A stretch of DNA of 64,000 nt, from NCBI RefSeq assembly GCF_018614415.1, contig NZ_JAGGOO010000110.1, forward strand, positions 1-64,000, written 5' to 3'. This DNA comes from Streptomyces sp. ISL-12 (GTDB lineage Bacteria > Actinomycetota > Actinomycetes > Streptomycetales > Streptomycetaceae). The translations under genes and the position numbers were made by a program. The notes under the pieces were generated by a model, which did no database searches, was not told the DNA's origin, and saw only the letters and a program-made list of their open reading frames with translations. Below are positions 16,209 to 24,550 of this stretch, piece after piece; position 1 is the stretch's first letter, and every line of letters begins with the position of its first letter.

Positions 16209-17126
16209 TCAGGACGCGGGGGCGTCCTGGTCTCGGTTGGTGCGCAGGGCCCAGATGTGGTGCGGCGGGGTGGTCTCGTGCACGCGGGTCTCGTACGTGT
16301 CGTCGACCCGGTCCATGTCTGCCGCGTACTCGACCCGGCCGCCGCAAGGGGCGTGCAGGAAACGGAAGACGTTGGAGCCGACGGTGTGGCGGCCCAGCCT
16401 GCGGGCTTCCCGCCAGCCCCGCTCGATCATGTAGTTGCCGCCCTCGATCACGTCGTCGAAGCCGGGCACCTCGTAGGCGATGTGGTTCACGCTGACGCGG
16501 TCGGGGCGGTGGCAGAGCAGCATGGTGTGCTGGTCGTCGTCGCCGGGGGCCCGCATGAAGACGCCCATGGGCTCGACGACGTCGGTGGGGCGGAAACCGA
16601 GGAGGCCGGTGTAGAAGGCGACGGCCTCGTCCTTGCCCTTCTTGGCGATGTTGAGGGCGACGTGGCACATGCGCAGCGGGTGGGCGCGGGTGAGCGGCTC
16701 CAGCGGCTCGTTCCAGCGGTGGACGCTGCCGTAGGTGTTGGTGCGACGGGGTTCGACGGTGACCTTCCTGGGCCGGGCGAGGGTGAGGCCCACGCCGAAG
16801 CCGCTTCTGTCGACGGTGTGGTGGACGCCGTCGGCGGTGGTGCGGACCCGGTGGTCGCGGGCGACGGCGGTCACCAGTCGGTCCAGTTCCTCCCGGGTGT
16901 CGACGCCCCAGACGACCTCGCGCAGGGTGGGGCCGTCCTCCACCGGGGGCGGCAGGTGGGGGCCCGGGTCGGTGTCCAGGTGGAGGGTCTGTCCGGTGAG
17001 CGTCTCGAACACCGCGTGTTCGTCGGTGCGTTCCACCAGGAAGAGACCGAAGTCCTCGAAGAACCGGACGCATGCGCCGAGGTCGTCGACGCTGTGGGTG
17101 ACCGACTCGATGCGCTGGATTCCCAT
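16209..17126 (-). CDS. Type I extradiol dioxygenase (catechol 2,3-dioxygenase-like)
   Basis: 305 residues with two VOC domain repeats. The iron-binding triad of type I extradiol enzymes is visible as His155 (MCHVALN), His215 (VNHIAYE) and Glu266 (GRVEYAAD), at normal spacing. It would open a catechol-type ring next to the two hydroxyls, using Fe(II) and O2. It is the first gene of the leftward seven-gene operon (17126 to 11314). The gap before it contains the 19-bp dyad at 17205-17223 and then the LysR gene. The catechol substrate is not known. Confidence 0.85.
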   Translation of the reverse strand: MGIQRIESVTHSVDDLGACVRFFEDFGLFLVERTDEHAVFETLTGQTLHLDTDPGPHLPPPVEDGPTLREVVWGVDTREELDRLVTAVARDHRVRTTADGVHHTVDRSGFGVGLTLARPRKVTVEPRRTNTYGSVHRWNEPLEPLTRAHPLRMCHVALNIAKKGKDEAVAFYTGLLGFRPTDVVEPMGVFMRAPGDDDQHTMLLCHRPDRVSVNHIAYEVPGFDDVIEGGNYMIERGWREARRLGRHTVGSNVFRFLHAPCGGRVEYAADMDRVDDTYETRVHETTPPHHIWALRTNRDQDAPAS

Positions 17127-17204
17127 GGCTTCCTCGTTTCCGTCTCGCCTGGTGAGCGTAGGTTTCGCGGGGGCGGGGCCTCAATGGCCCGGGGGCCGCC
17201 GGGT

Positions 17205-17223
17205 GCGCAACCCTTTCTTGCGC
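17205..17223. promoter_or_regulatory. Putative LysR-type operator GCGCAA-N7-TTGCGC
   Basis: GCGCAA (17205-17210) and TTGCGC (17218-17223) form a dyad about 80 bp upstream of the extradiol dioxygenase start. The size, arms and N7 spacing equal those of the dyad at 4111-4129, and even the left arm is followed by CC in both. It is likely the binding site of the adjacent LysR regulator. Confidence 0.55.
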
Positions 17224-17263
17224 CGCCGGCACGGTCGAAGCCGCGGCGGGCGCGGCCCGGCGC

Positions 17264-18175
17264 TCAGGGCCGGGCGGCGGTGATCGGGTGCCGGGAGAAC
17301 CAGTCGGCGAGGAAGTCCAGGAAGACGCTCACCTTGCGCGGGGTGTCCCGGCCGGGGCCGTAGATCGCGTAGAGCGGGCGGTCGGGGACGGCCAGTTCCG
17401 GCAGCAGCACTTTCAGAGCGCCGGCGGCGATGTCGTCGTGGACCGGGCGCTGGGGCAGCAGGGCGAGGCCCCGGCCGTGCACGGCGGCCTTCTGCAGGGC
17501 GATGTAGGAGTTCGACGAGAAGACGATGTTGCGGATCTTGTGCAGGGTGCTGGCGTGGCCGTGGCCGATCCGCCAGACCGGGTCGTTGACGTGCACCAGG
17601 CAGTCATGATGGGCGATGTCGTTGGGGTGCGTCAGGTCCCCGTGCCGCTCGATGTACTCCTCGGAGGCGCACAGCACGAAGGGCAGCGAGGAGATCTTCT
17701 TCAGGCGGACGCTGGAGTCCCGCAGGTCGCGGGTGTGGAAGGCGATGTCGAATCCGCTGTCCAGGAAGTCGTAGGTGCGGTCCGACATGCCGCCCAGTTC
17801 GAAGCGGATGTGGATCTTGGGATGGGCGGCGGAGAAGGCGGCGATGGCGTCGCCGAGGTCCAGGCTGCCGATCCATTTGGGGCAGATGACGCTGAGGGTG
17901 CCCTCGGCACGGTCGTGGAGCTGGGCGATGCCGGCGTCCTCGGCCTCGATCTCGTCCAGGATGCGGGCGGCGAACTCCGCGTAACGGCGACCCGGTTCGG
18001 TCAGGCTGACCGAACGGGCGGTGCGGTTGACCAGGCGGACCCCCACCTGGCGTTCCAGCTCCGCGACGTGCCGGGAGACCAGGGAGCCCGACGACCCGAG
18101 TTTCTTGGCGGCTCCGCTGAAACTGCCGACCTGGGCGACGGTGACGAGGCTGTGCATGAGGAGCAGACGGTCCAT
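17264..18175 (-). CDS. LysR-family transcriptional regulator
   Basis: 303 residues. The winged-helix domain spans about residues 1-60 (LVTVAQVGSFSGAAKKLG, then GSLVSRHVAELERQVGVRLV), followed by the periplasmic-binding-like effector domain (SLDLGDAIAAFSAAHPKIHI, FDIAFHTRDL, GLALLPQRPV). ATG 18175 has GGAGGG 8 nt upstream. It points the same way as the meta-cleavage operon and ends 138 bp before that operon's start, so it may be part of the same transcript and also bind the dyad in between. Its inducer is probably an aromatic substrate or ring-cleavage intermediate. Confidence 0.9.
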   Translation of the reverse strand: MDRLLLMHSLVTVAQVGSFSGAAKKLGSSGSLVSRHVAELERQVGVRLVNRTARSVSLTEPGRRYAEFAARILDEIEAEDAGIAQLHDRAEGTLSVICPKWIGSLDLGDAIAAFSAAHPKIHIRFELGGMSDRTYDFLDSGFDIAFHTRDLRDSSVRLKKISSLPFVLCASEEYIERHGDLTHPNDIAHHDCLVHVNDPVWRIGHGHASTLHKIRNIVFSSNSYIALQKAAVHGRGLALLPQRPVHDDIAAGALKVLLPELAVPDRPLYAIYGPGRDTPRKVSVFLDFLADWFSRHPITAARP

Positions 18176-18388
18176 GTTTCCCTCCGAAGGCCGCTCCCCG
18201 CCCGACCGGCGGCGCGGGGCGGGGAGCAAGGGCCCGTCGCGCCGTCGGCCCGCCCCGGTGGCGGGTCCACGGGGCAGGCCGGACGTGCGGCGGGCGGGAT
18301 GTGCGCGGCTCGTGCGGTGAGGCTTGTGCGGGTGCGGCTCGTGCGGGTGGCTCGTGCGGTGAGGGGGCGCCGGTTCCCGGTGGGGGGC

Positions 18389-19348
18389 CTACTTCGGGCA
18401 GTACTGCGGAGCCTCGCTCAGGTTGTCCTTCGTGACCAAGACAAGAGGAATGTCAGAGATCTTGTCAACACCTTGTGCCTTGCCGAGCAGGCCGATCGTG
18501 CTCTTCACGGCGGTCTGTCCGATGGTCATCGCCGAGTTGGCGACGGTGGCGGCCAGGCGGCCGTCCTCGACCGCGGCGATGCCGTCCTCCGTGCCGTTCA
18601 CCGAGACGATCTTCACGTCCTCGGCGCCGGCGGCGTCGAACGCCTTGCGCACCGCGAACGCCATCTCCTCGTTGGCGACGAAGGCGTAGTCCAGGCCGGG
18701 ATGGGCCTGGATCATGTTCTCGGCGACGTCCTGCGCCTTGGCCGGGTTGAACATGCCGGGCTGGTCGGCGACGACCTTCGCGGTCTTCGGCAGGGCGTCC
18801 TTGAAGCCGCCGACCAGCAGGTCGGAGGCGGCGCCCGGGGCACCGGCGACCACGCCGACCGTCACGTCCTTGCCGGCGGCGTCCTTCGCGATCCATCCGG
18901 CGTCCAGCGCGCCGACCTTCTTGAGGTCGACCACCGCGGCGCCGAGCACGTCGTCCATGTCGGAGGTGGCGACCGAGGTGAGGTAGATCGGGATGCCCGC
19001 GTTCTTGGCCTTGGCTATGTCGCCCTCCAGGGCGTCGACGTTGACCGTCTGCACGATCAGGGCGTCCACATTGCGGGAGATCATGTCCTCGATGTTGGAC
19101 AGCTCGGTCCCGGCGTCCTGTTTGGAGTTGGCCGAGTAGACCGTGGCGTCCTGCGCCTCGGCCTCCTGCTCGACCGCCTTGAGCAGACAGGAGTGGAAGT
19201 GGGTGTTGGAGCCGTTGACGAACCCGAGGGAGACGGAGCCTTCGGCGGCGCCCCCGCTGTCGTCGCCGGAACCGCATCCGGCGAGCACCAGGGCGGCGGC
19301 GCCGACGAGGGAGGCCGCGACGGTGCGGCGTGAGCGGACGGAGTTCAT
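18389..19348 (-). CDS. Sugar-type ABC transporter substrate-binding lipoprotein
   Basis: 319 residues. A signal peptide ends in the lipobox LVLAGC (Cys25). The rest is a type 1 periplasmic binding fold of the ribose/xylose class (SLGFVNGSNTHFHSCLLKA, VDALIVQTVNVDALE, IPIYLTSVATSD). Start ATG 19348 has AGGAAAGG about 8 nt upstream. It is the last gene of a four-gene operon with permease, ATPase and a carboxymuconolactone-decarboxylase-like gene, but is set apart from the permease by 255 bp holding a tandem repeat. The ligand is unknown and, given neighbours, may be an aromatic or carboxylic compound rather than a sugar. Confidence 0.9.
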   Translation of the reverse strand: MNSVRSRRTVAASLVGAAALVLAGCGSGDDSGGAAEGSVSLGFVNGSNTHFHSCLLKAVEQEAEAQDATVYSANSKQDAGTELSNIEDMISRNVDALIVQTVNVDALEGDIAKAKNAGIPIYLTSVATSDMDDVLGAAVVDLKKVGALDAGWIAKDAAGKDVTVGVVAGAPGAASDLLVGGFKDALPKTAKVVADQPGMFNPAKAQDVAENMIQAHPGLDYAFVANEEMAFAVRKAFDAAGAEDVKIVSVNGTEDGIAAVEDGRLAATVANSAMTIGQTAVKSTIGLLGKAQGVDKISDIPLVLVTKDNLSEAPQYCPK

Positions 19349-19389
19349 GGGTCGAACCTTTCCTGCGTCGTCGAAGAGAAGGTGCGTGC

Positions 19390-19576
19390 GTGGGGGCTGC
19401 GCCGGGAGCGGGGGGGGACGCGCGAAGGTGACGGGTTGGGCCGGGAGCGGGGGCAACGGGCGAAGGCAAAACGCTGCGCCGGGAACGGGGGGACGCGCGA
19501 AGGCAAAACGCTGCGCCGGGAACGGGGGGACGCGCGAAGGCAAAACGCTGCGCCGGGAACGGGGGGACGCGCGAAG
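19390..19576. repeat. 37-bp tandem repeat array between permease and binding-protein genes
   Basis: A unit of 37 bp beginning GCGCCGGGAACGGGGGGACG and ending GCGAAGGCAAAACGCT is repeated with almost no change three times between about 19465 and 19576, with two diverged copies before it (from about 19399). The array fills most of the 255-bp gap between the permease stop (19604) and the binding-protein start (19348), so it is part of the mRNA. It does not appear to be protein-coding. Each unit holds CTTCGCGCG/CGCGCGAAG-type self-complementary bases, so RNA structure is possible. Confidence 0.8.
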
Positions 19577-19603
19577 GTGAAGGGCGTACGCCGCGACGCG
19601 CCG

Positions 19604-20623
19604 CTAATGCCCCGGTGCGGACCTGCGCTGGAACTCGTTGATGACGGCCGCCACCAGCAGCACCCCGCCGGTGACGACGAGCTGGTAGTTGCTGTCGACC
19701 TGGAGCAGGTTCAGCGCGTTGCCGACCACACCCAGCAGGATCACGCCGAAGACGGTACCGACGATCGTGCCGTGGCCGCCGGCCAGCGAGGTGCCGCCGA
19801 TGACCACCGCGGCGACGGCGGTCAACTGGGTCTGGAGCCCGGCGGTGTTGGGCGCGGCGGCGCCGAGCCGGGAGAGCAGCATCAGGCCGGCCAGACCGGC
19901 GAGCACCCCGGCGAGCGCGTACAGGGCGAGCTTGCGCCGGTCGACGTCGATGCCGCTGAGGCGGGCGACGTGCTCGTTGCCGCCCATCGCGAACGCGTCC
20001 CGCCCGAAGGTGGTGAACCGCAGGGTGACCCCGGTCAGCGCCAGCACCAGCACGGCCACCACCGTCAGGTACGGCACACCGGCGACCTCGTCGTTGCCGA
20101 GCGCGGACATCTTGTCGCCGGTGGTGACGCTCATGCCGTCCAGGACCAGCAGGGCGACACCGTCCAGGAGCATCGCCGAGGCAAGGGTGGCGACGAACGG
20201 GGCGACCCGGGTGAAGGTCACCACCAGCCCGTTGACCAGGCCGATCAGGGTGGCCAGGGCGAGACAGACGACGACCACGGCGGACGTGGACCAGCCGCCG
20301 TCCAGCAACTGGGCGCCCACACACAGGGTGACGGCCGCGTTGGAGCCCATGGAGAAGTCCATGCCGCCGGCGGTCATCAGCAGGGTCAGACCCGCCGCGA
20401 TGACGGCGTTGACGCTGACCTGGCGCAGCACGTTGAGCAGGTTCTGCGAGGAGGTGAAGGCGTCCGCCTGCACGGCGGTGAACACACAGACCAGGATCAG
20501 TACGAGAATCAGGCCGCCGTGCGGGACGCGCAGCAGGTTCCGGGCGCCGGGGCGGGAGTCCGCCCGGCCGGGCGGGCCGTCGGCCGTGACGTCCGGGGCG
20601 GCGGAGGGGGTCTTGAGGCTCAC
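19604..20623 (-). CDS. Ribose/xylose-type ABC transporter permease
   Basis: 339 residues, a BPD_transp_2-type permease with about 8-10 membrane segments. It includes NVLRQVSVNAVIAAGLTLLM, GGMDFSMGSN (the conserved GGIDLSVG-like loop), and the cytoplasmic GGNEHVARLSGIDV coupling motif, followed by GGTSLAGGHG. The start is GTG 20623, overlapping the ATPase stop (GTGA), with GGAGG 9 nt upstream. It forms the membrane channel for the ATPase encoded upstream. Confidence 0.9.
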   Translation of the reverse strand: MSLKTPSAAPDVTADGPPGRADSRPGARNLLRVPHGGLILVLILVCVFTAVQADAFTSSQNLLNVLRQVSVNAVIAAGLTLLMTAGGMDFSMGSNAAVTLCVGAQLLDGGWSTSAVVVVCLALATLIGLVNGLVVTFTRVAPFVATLASAMLLDGVALLVLDGMSVTTGDKMSALGNDEVAGVPYLTVVAVLVLALTGVTLRFTTFGRDAFAMGGNEHVARLSGIDVDRRKLALYALAGVLAGLAGLMLLSRLGAAAPNTAGLQTQLTAVAAVVIGGTSLAGGHGTIVGTVFGVILLGVVGNALNLLQVDSNYQLVVTGGVLLVAAVINEFQRRSAPGH

Positions 20624-22140
20624 TGCGGTTGACCTCCGAGTGCGGTCGCGACCAGTTCGTCGCGGGTGATGGCGTGGATGTCGTGCTCGGCGACGGTGCG
20701 GCCGGCGCTCACCACGACGACCCGGTCGGCCAGGCGCATGACCTCCTCGGCGGAGGAGGAGGCGAGCAGGACGGCCACACCGCGGGCGGCGAGGCCGTCG
20801 ACGAGGGCGTGGATGTCGGCCATGGCGGCGACGTCCACCCCGTTGGTGGGGTCCTCCAGGAAGCAGGCGACCGGCTCGGTCTCCAGCCACTTGCCGAGCA
20901 GCACCTTCTGCTGGTTGCCGCCGGACAGCGCGCCGACCGGCGGGTTGCCGGAGAGGGCGACGACGCCGTAGGCGGTGCGGACGGGCGCGGCGCGGCGGGC
21001 GAGGTGGGCGGCACGGTGCAGCCGGCGGCGGGCGAAGCGGTCGCCGGCCAGCATCAGGTTCTCGTCCACGGTCATGCCCTGGACCAGGCCGAGGGAGCGG
21101 CGGTCCCCGGTGACGCAGCGCAGGCCGCTGGCGAGGGACGCCTTGACCTTGCCGAAGGGCACGGGGCGGCCGTCGACGCGGACCTCGCCGGCATCGGGGC
21201 GGCGACGGCCCGACAGCAGGTCGAACAGGCGGGACTGGGCGTCGCCGGCCGGGCCGAGGACGGCGACGATCTCGCCCTTGCGGACCTCGACGGTGAAGTC
21301 GCGGACGGCGCGGCCGTCGGTCAGTCCGCGCACGACCAGCCCGTGGTCGTCCTCGGGCTCCGGGCGCTCGGGGCGGGTGGAGACCACGTCCCGGCCGGCC
21401 ATGGCCCGTACCAGCGAGGCGGGGTCCAGTTCGGCCACCGGGGCGCTGCGCACCAGGGCGCCGTCGCGCAGCACGGTGACCCGGTCGGCGAGGGACATCA
21501 CCTCGTCGATGTAGTGCGAGATGTAGACGACGGCGACGCCCTCGTCCCGCAGCCGGCGCACCAGGGCGCGGACCCGCCCGGCGTCCCGGGCGCTGAGGCA
21601 GGCGGTCGGCTCGTCCAGGATCAGCACCCTGCCGCCGCGCCGGACCTCGCGGGCGACCTCGACCATGGTCTGCTCGGCGACGGTGAGGGTGCCCGCGACC
21701 CGGTCGACGTCGATGTCGATGCCGAGGCCGGTGAGCGCGGCCCTCGCCTGGGCGCGGACCGCCTTCCAGCGCACGGCGCCGGCCCGGGTGGGCAGGTCGC
21801 CCAGCATGACGTTCTCGGCGACGGTGAGCCCCATCGCCAGTTCGCGGCGCTGCGGCACCGAGGAGACGCCGAGCCCGCGGGCCTTGCGCACGGTGAGTCC
21901 GGCGTGCCGCTCGCCGCCCACCTCGACGGTGCCGCCGTCGGGCCGGTGGACGCCGCTGAGGACCTGCACCAGGGTGGACTTGCCGGCACCGTTCATGCCC
22001 ATCAGGGCGTGGATCTCACCGGGGTACAGGTCGAGGTCGACGCCCTTGAGGGCGGCGGCCCCGCCGAAGCTCTTGGTGACGCCCCGTACCCGCAGCACGG
22101 CCCGCACACCGGTACCCGTCGGGTCCAGTACGGCGCTCAC
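20620..22140 (-). CDS. Ribose-type ABC transporter ATP-binding protein (two fused ATPase domains)
   Basis: 506 residues with two tandem ABC domains, as in RbsA/XylG. The first has a full Walker A (GMNGAGKST) and DEPTACLS Walker B. The second has a degenerate Walker A (GPAGDAQSR), an ABC signature LSGGNQQK and a LEDPTNGVD Walker B. Such asymmetry is usual in this class. GTG 22140 overlaps the stop of the upstream gene (GTGA). It powers uptake with the permease at 19604 and binding protein at 18389. Confidence 0.9.
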   Translation of the reverse strand: MSAVLDPTGTGVRAVLRVRGVTKSFGGAAALKGVDLDLYPGEIHALMGMNGAGKSTLVQVLSGVHRPDGGTVEVGGERHAGLTVRKARGLGVSSVPQRRELAMGLTVAENVMLGDLPTRAGAVRWKAVRAQARAALTGLGIDIDVDRVAGTLTVAEQTMVEVAREVRRGGRVLILDEPTACLSARDAGRVRALVRRLRDEGVAVVYISHYIDEVMSLADRVTVLRDGALVRSAPVAELDPASLVRAMAGRDVVSTRPERPEPEDDHGLVVRGLTDGRAVRDFTVEVRKGEIVAVLGPAGDAQSRLFDLLSGRRRPDAGEVRVDGRPVPFGKVKASLASGLRCVTGDRRSLGLVQGMTVDENLMLAGDRFARRRLHRAAHLARRAAPVRTAYGVVALSGNPPVGALSGGNQQKVLLGKWLETEPVACFLEDPTNGVDVAAMADIHALVDGLAARGVAVLLASSSAEEVMRLADRVVVVSAGRTVAEHDIHAITRDELVATALGGQPQ

Positions 22141-22730
22141 GGCCGGGCCCCGTCGCCGTCGGGGGCGACCCGGCCGTAGCCGCGGACGTCGGGGAAGGGC
22201 GGCTCCTTGTCGGGCTGGAGGTCCACCTGGAAGGTGTTGAGGCACATGCCGAGCATGGTGAAGTTGCCGAGCGCGCCGATGGTGTTCACCAGACCCTTGC
22301 TGCCGAAGTGCGCCTGGGCCGCGGCGAAGGTGGCGTCGGTGACGAAGTGGTCCTCCAGGACCTCCTTGCAGAACCGGTAGAACGCCTGGTCGGCGTCGTT
22401 GCCGAAGACCGCCTCGCGCTTCTCGGCGATGGCCTTGACGGCCGCCTCCGGGACACCGGCCTCGATCGCCTGGTGGACGTGCGCGTTCCAGGAGTACTGC
22501 GCGTCCCAGTTGCGGGCCGCCAACAGCAGCGCCAACTCCCGCAGGTGTTTCGGCAGGCCGCAGTCGAACCGGGCGAACGCGCCGAGCGACTCGGCCCGTT
22601 CGCACATCTCCGGGCTGTGCAGCCAGACCCGGAAGGGGCCGCGGACCGCGCCGCGGCGTCCGGCGATCCGCGCGGCCAACTCCCGCTGCCGCTGGTCCAT
22701 TTCCTCTTCGGTGAGAACGGGGAGCCTCAT
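22137..22730 (-). CDS. Carboxymuconolactone decarboxylase family protein (AhpD-like fold)
   Basis: 197 residues, all-helical CMD/AhpD family. LPKHLRELALLLAARNWDAQYSW and the EAGVPEAAVKAIAE segment are typical; the redox CxxC of AhpD is absent, so a decarboxylase or isomerase-like role is more likely than a peroxidase role. ATG 22730 is chosen because upstream residues in the longer frame come from the promoter region. It is the first gene of the ABC transporter operon, which suggests the imported compound is a carboxylated ring or lactone. Confidence 0.8.
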   Translation of the reverse strand: MRLPVLTEEEMDQRQRELAARIAGRRGAVRGPFRVWLHSPEMCERAESLGAFARFDCGLPKHLRELALLLAARNWDAQYSWNAHVHQAIEAGVPEAAVKAIAEKREAVFGNDADQAFYRFCKEVLEDHFVTDATFAAAQAHFGSKGLVNTIGALGNFTMLGMCLNTFQVDLQPDKEPPFPDVRGYGRVAPDGDGARP

Positions 22731-22830
22731 CCGGCCGACACCTGCCTTTTCTTTCCGGCGCGTTTCCCGGGCGGGTCGAAAGGCCCGCGGTGACAGGTGA
22801 CGGTACAGCCGGGCCGTTGCGGCACACCCC

Positions 22831-22843
22831 TTGCGGAACGCAA
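22831..22843. promoter_or_regulatory. Dyad TTGCG-N3-CGCAA in divergent promoter region
   Basis: In the 203-bp region between the decarboxylase-like gene and the cupin gene, TTGCG (22831-22835) and CGCAA (22839-22843) form a tight dyad. A further GTTGCG at 22816-22821 pairs with CGCAAC. The half-sites resemble the GCGCAA/TTGCGC arms of the dyads at 4111 and 17205 but with different spacing. It may bind the same or a related regulator; this is uncertain. Confidence 0.35.
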
Positions 22844-22933
22844 CGTAAAACTGCACGCCCGAGGGCACCGGTTCGCGCCCGCGCGACCTAACGTCGTCCG
22901 GCGCAGGACCTCGACCGGAGAGGAACCCCCACG

Positions 22934-23344
22934 ATGACCACCATCGTCAAGGCCGCGTCCGTCCCCCCGCTCGACCGGGGTGGTGCCGTGGTGACCACCC
23001 CCCTGATCACCACCCCGTCGGCCGGCGGTGAGAACCGCATCACCAGTGGCATGAGCGTGTACCCGGTGGGTTCCGGGGCGCCGCTGCACTCGCACAACTG
23101 CGACGAGCACGTGACCGTCCTCGACGGGGAGGCGGAGGTGTGGGTCGACGGTGAGGTGACGAAGCTGGAGCGGTTCGACACCACCTACATCCCTTCCCCC
23201 GTCCCCCACCTGTTCCGCAACGTCGGCGACACTCCGCTGCGCATCCTGTGGGTGTACTCCTCGGGCCATGTGACCCGTACGTTCACGGAGACCGGCCAGA
23301 CGGTGGAGCACCTGTCGGACGAGGACCGGATGGGCAAGGACTGA
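22934..23344 (+). CDS. Small cupin-domain protein
   Basis: 136 residues forming one cupin barrel. The metal motif is HSHNCDEH (conserved HxH with Glu), followed by the second cupin motif PVPHLFRNVG. Start ATG 22934 has GGAGAGG 10 nt upstream. It diverges from the ABC transporter operon and shares its control region. Single-domain cupins near aromatic catabolism genes are isomerases, dioxygenases or sensors; none can be assigned here. Confidence 0.85.
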   Translation: MTTIVKAASVPPLDRGGAVVTTPLITTPSAGGENRITSGMSVYPVGSGAPLHSHNCDEHVTVLDGEAEVWVDGEVTKLERFDTTYIPSPVPHLFRNVGDTPLRILWVYSSGHVTRTFTETGQTVEHLSDEDRMGKD

Positions 23345-23401
23345 CCCACGGGCCGATGCGCCGATGCGGCTGATGCAGGTGATGCGGCGGCTGATGCGGC
23401 T

Positions 23402-23419
23402 GATGTGACGAATCACATC
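23402..23419. promoter_or_regulatory. Inverted repeat GATGTGA-N4-TCACATC upstream of the BASS transporter
   Basis: Perfect 7-bp arms at 23402-23408 and 23413-23419 around CGAA, about 48 bp before the chosen GTG start of the transporter. It resembles an operator dyad (GntR or CRP-like half-sites, with non-CRP spacing). A GATGCGGCT-type tandem pattern lies immediately upstream (23354-23400). Confidence 0.45.
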
Positions 23420-23466
23420 GCGAGACACGCTTGCATCATGCACCTGACCAGGCGTTGTCTCGCACG

Positions 23467-24444
23467 GTGAGTACCGAACGAACCGAACACCACGACACCG
23501 CGGCGAGCGCGACCACCGCGGCCACCGGTGACCGCTCCGCACGGCGTGCCGTCACCGTCTTCCCCGTACTGGTCCTCCTCGCCGGCGCCCTCGGGCTGCT
23601 GCTCCCTGGCAGCTTCGCCGGCTGGAGCGAGGGGGTGCCCTATCTGCTGGGCGTCGTGATGTTCTGCATGGGCGTCACCATGACCCCGGAGGACTTCCGC
23701 GGGGTCGCCAAGCGGCCCTGGGCGGTGGCGCTCGGACTGGTCGCGCACTACGTCATCATGCCGGGACTCGGCTGGGCCATCGCCCACCTCCTCCACCTCT
23801 CCCCGCAGCTCGCCGCCGGGGTGATCCTGGTCGGCTGCGCCCCCAGCGGCACGGCCTCCAACGTGGTCACCTACCTGGCGCGCGGCGACGTGGCGCTGTC
23901 CGTCTCCGTCGCCACCGTCTCCACGGTGCTGGCCCCGCTGATCACCCCGCCGCTGACACTGCTGCTGGCCGGCGAGTACCTGCCGGTCGACGCCGGTTCG
24001 ATGGTCACCGACATCCTCAAGACGGTGCTGCTGCCGGTCCTGGCCGGCATCGTCGTCCGGCTGGTCGCGAGCCGGTGGGTGACCCGGGCGCTGCCGGTGC
24101 TGCCGTGGCTCTCCGCGCTGACCATCGCCGTGATCGTGGCCGTGGTGGTGGCGGGCAGCGCCGACGCCATCAAGTCGGCCGCCCTGCTGGTGTTCGTCGC
24201 CGTGGTGCTGCACAACGGCCTGGGCCTGGCGCTGGGGTACGGCGCGGGCCGGCTGGGCCGGCTCGGCGAAGGCGGCAGCCGCGCCATGGCCTTCGAGGTC
24301 GGCATGCAGAACTCCGGGCTCGCCGCCTCGCTGGCCACCGCCCACTTCAGCCCGCTGGCCGCGCTGCCGGCCGCGGTCTTCTCCGTCTGGCACAACATCT
24401 CCGGCGCGCTGGCCGCCGCCTGGCTGTCCCGCCGTCCCCGCTGA
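23467..24444 (+). CDS. Bile acid:sodium symporter (BASS) family transporter
   Basis: 325 residues, about 9-10 membrane helices of the BASS/SBF fold. Markers are GVVMFCMGVTMTPEDFRGV, the VGCAPSGTASNVVTYLARGD sodium/substrate loop (CAPSGTASN), and FEVGMQNSGLAASLA near the end. GTG 23467 is chosen; TTG 23431 is the alternative, and neither has a strong ribosome site. The family moves organic anions (bile acids, pantoate, pyruvate, 2-keto acids) with sodium. In this neighbourhood it probably takes up an aromatic or carboxylic acid. A terminator follows at 24462. Confidence 0.85.
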   Translation: MSTERTEHHDTAASATTAATGDRSARRAVTVFPVLVLLAGALGLLLPGSFAGWSEGVPYLLGVVMFCMGVTMTPEDFRGVAKRPWAVALGLVAHYVIMPGLGWAIAHLLHLSPQLAAGVILVGCAPSGTASNVVTYLARGDVALSVSVATVSTVLAPLITPPLTLLLAGEYLPVDAGSMVTDILKTVLLPVLAGIVVRLVASRWVTRALPVLPWLSALTIAVIVAVVVAGSADAIKSAALLVFVAVVLHNGLGLALGYGAGRLGRLGEGGSRAMAFEVGMQNSGLAASLATAHFSPLAALPAAVFSVWHNISGALAAAWLSRRPR

Positions 24445-24461
24445 GTCACCCCCCTGTACGT

Positions 24462-24501
24462 CACCGCCCCGGTCCGCAGCATGATGTGGGCCGGGGCGGT
24501 G
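24462..24501 (+). terminator. Terminator hairpin after the BASS transporter
   Basis: CACCGCCCCGG (24462-24472) pairs perfectly with CCGGGGCGGTG (24491-24501) around an 18-nt loop, 18 bp after the transporter stop. No U-tract follows. Confidence 0.6.
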
Positions 24502-24550
24502 TCGTCGTTCCGGCGGCACCGGAAGCCTTGCGAAGGGGGAAGCATTGACC

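Noticed and set aside
19388..19604. Tandem repeat as a CRISPR array
   Set aside because: Repeats are directly adjacent with no unique spacers and no cas genes are near.
23402..23419. CRP site
   Set aside because: Arms resemble TGTGA/TCACA but the spacer is 4 bp, not 6, and no CRP-type gene is nearby.
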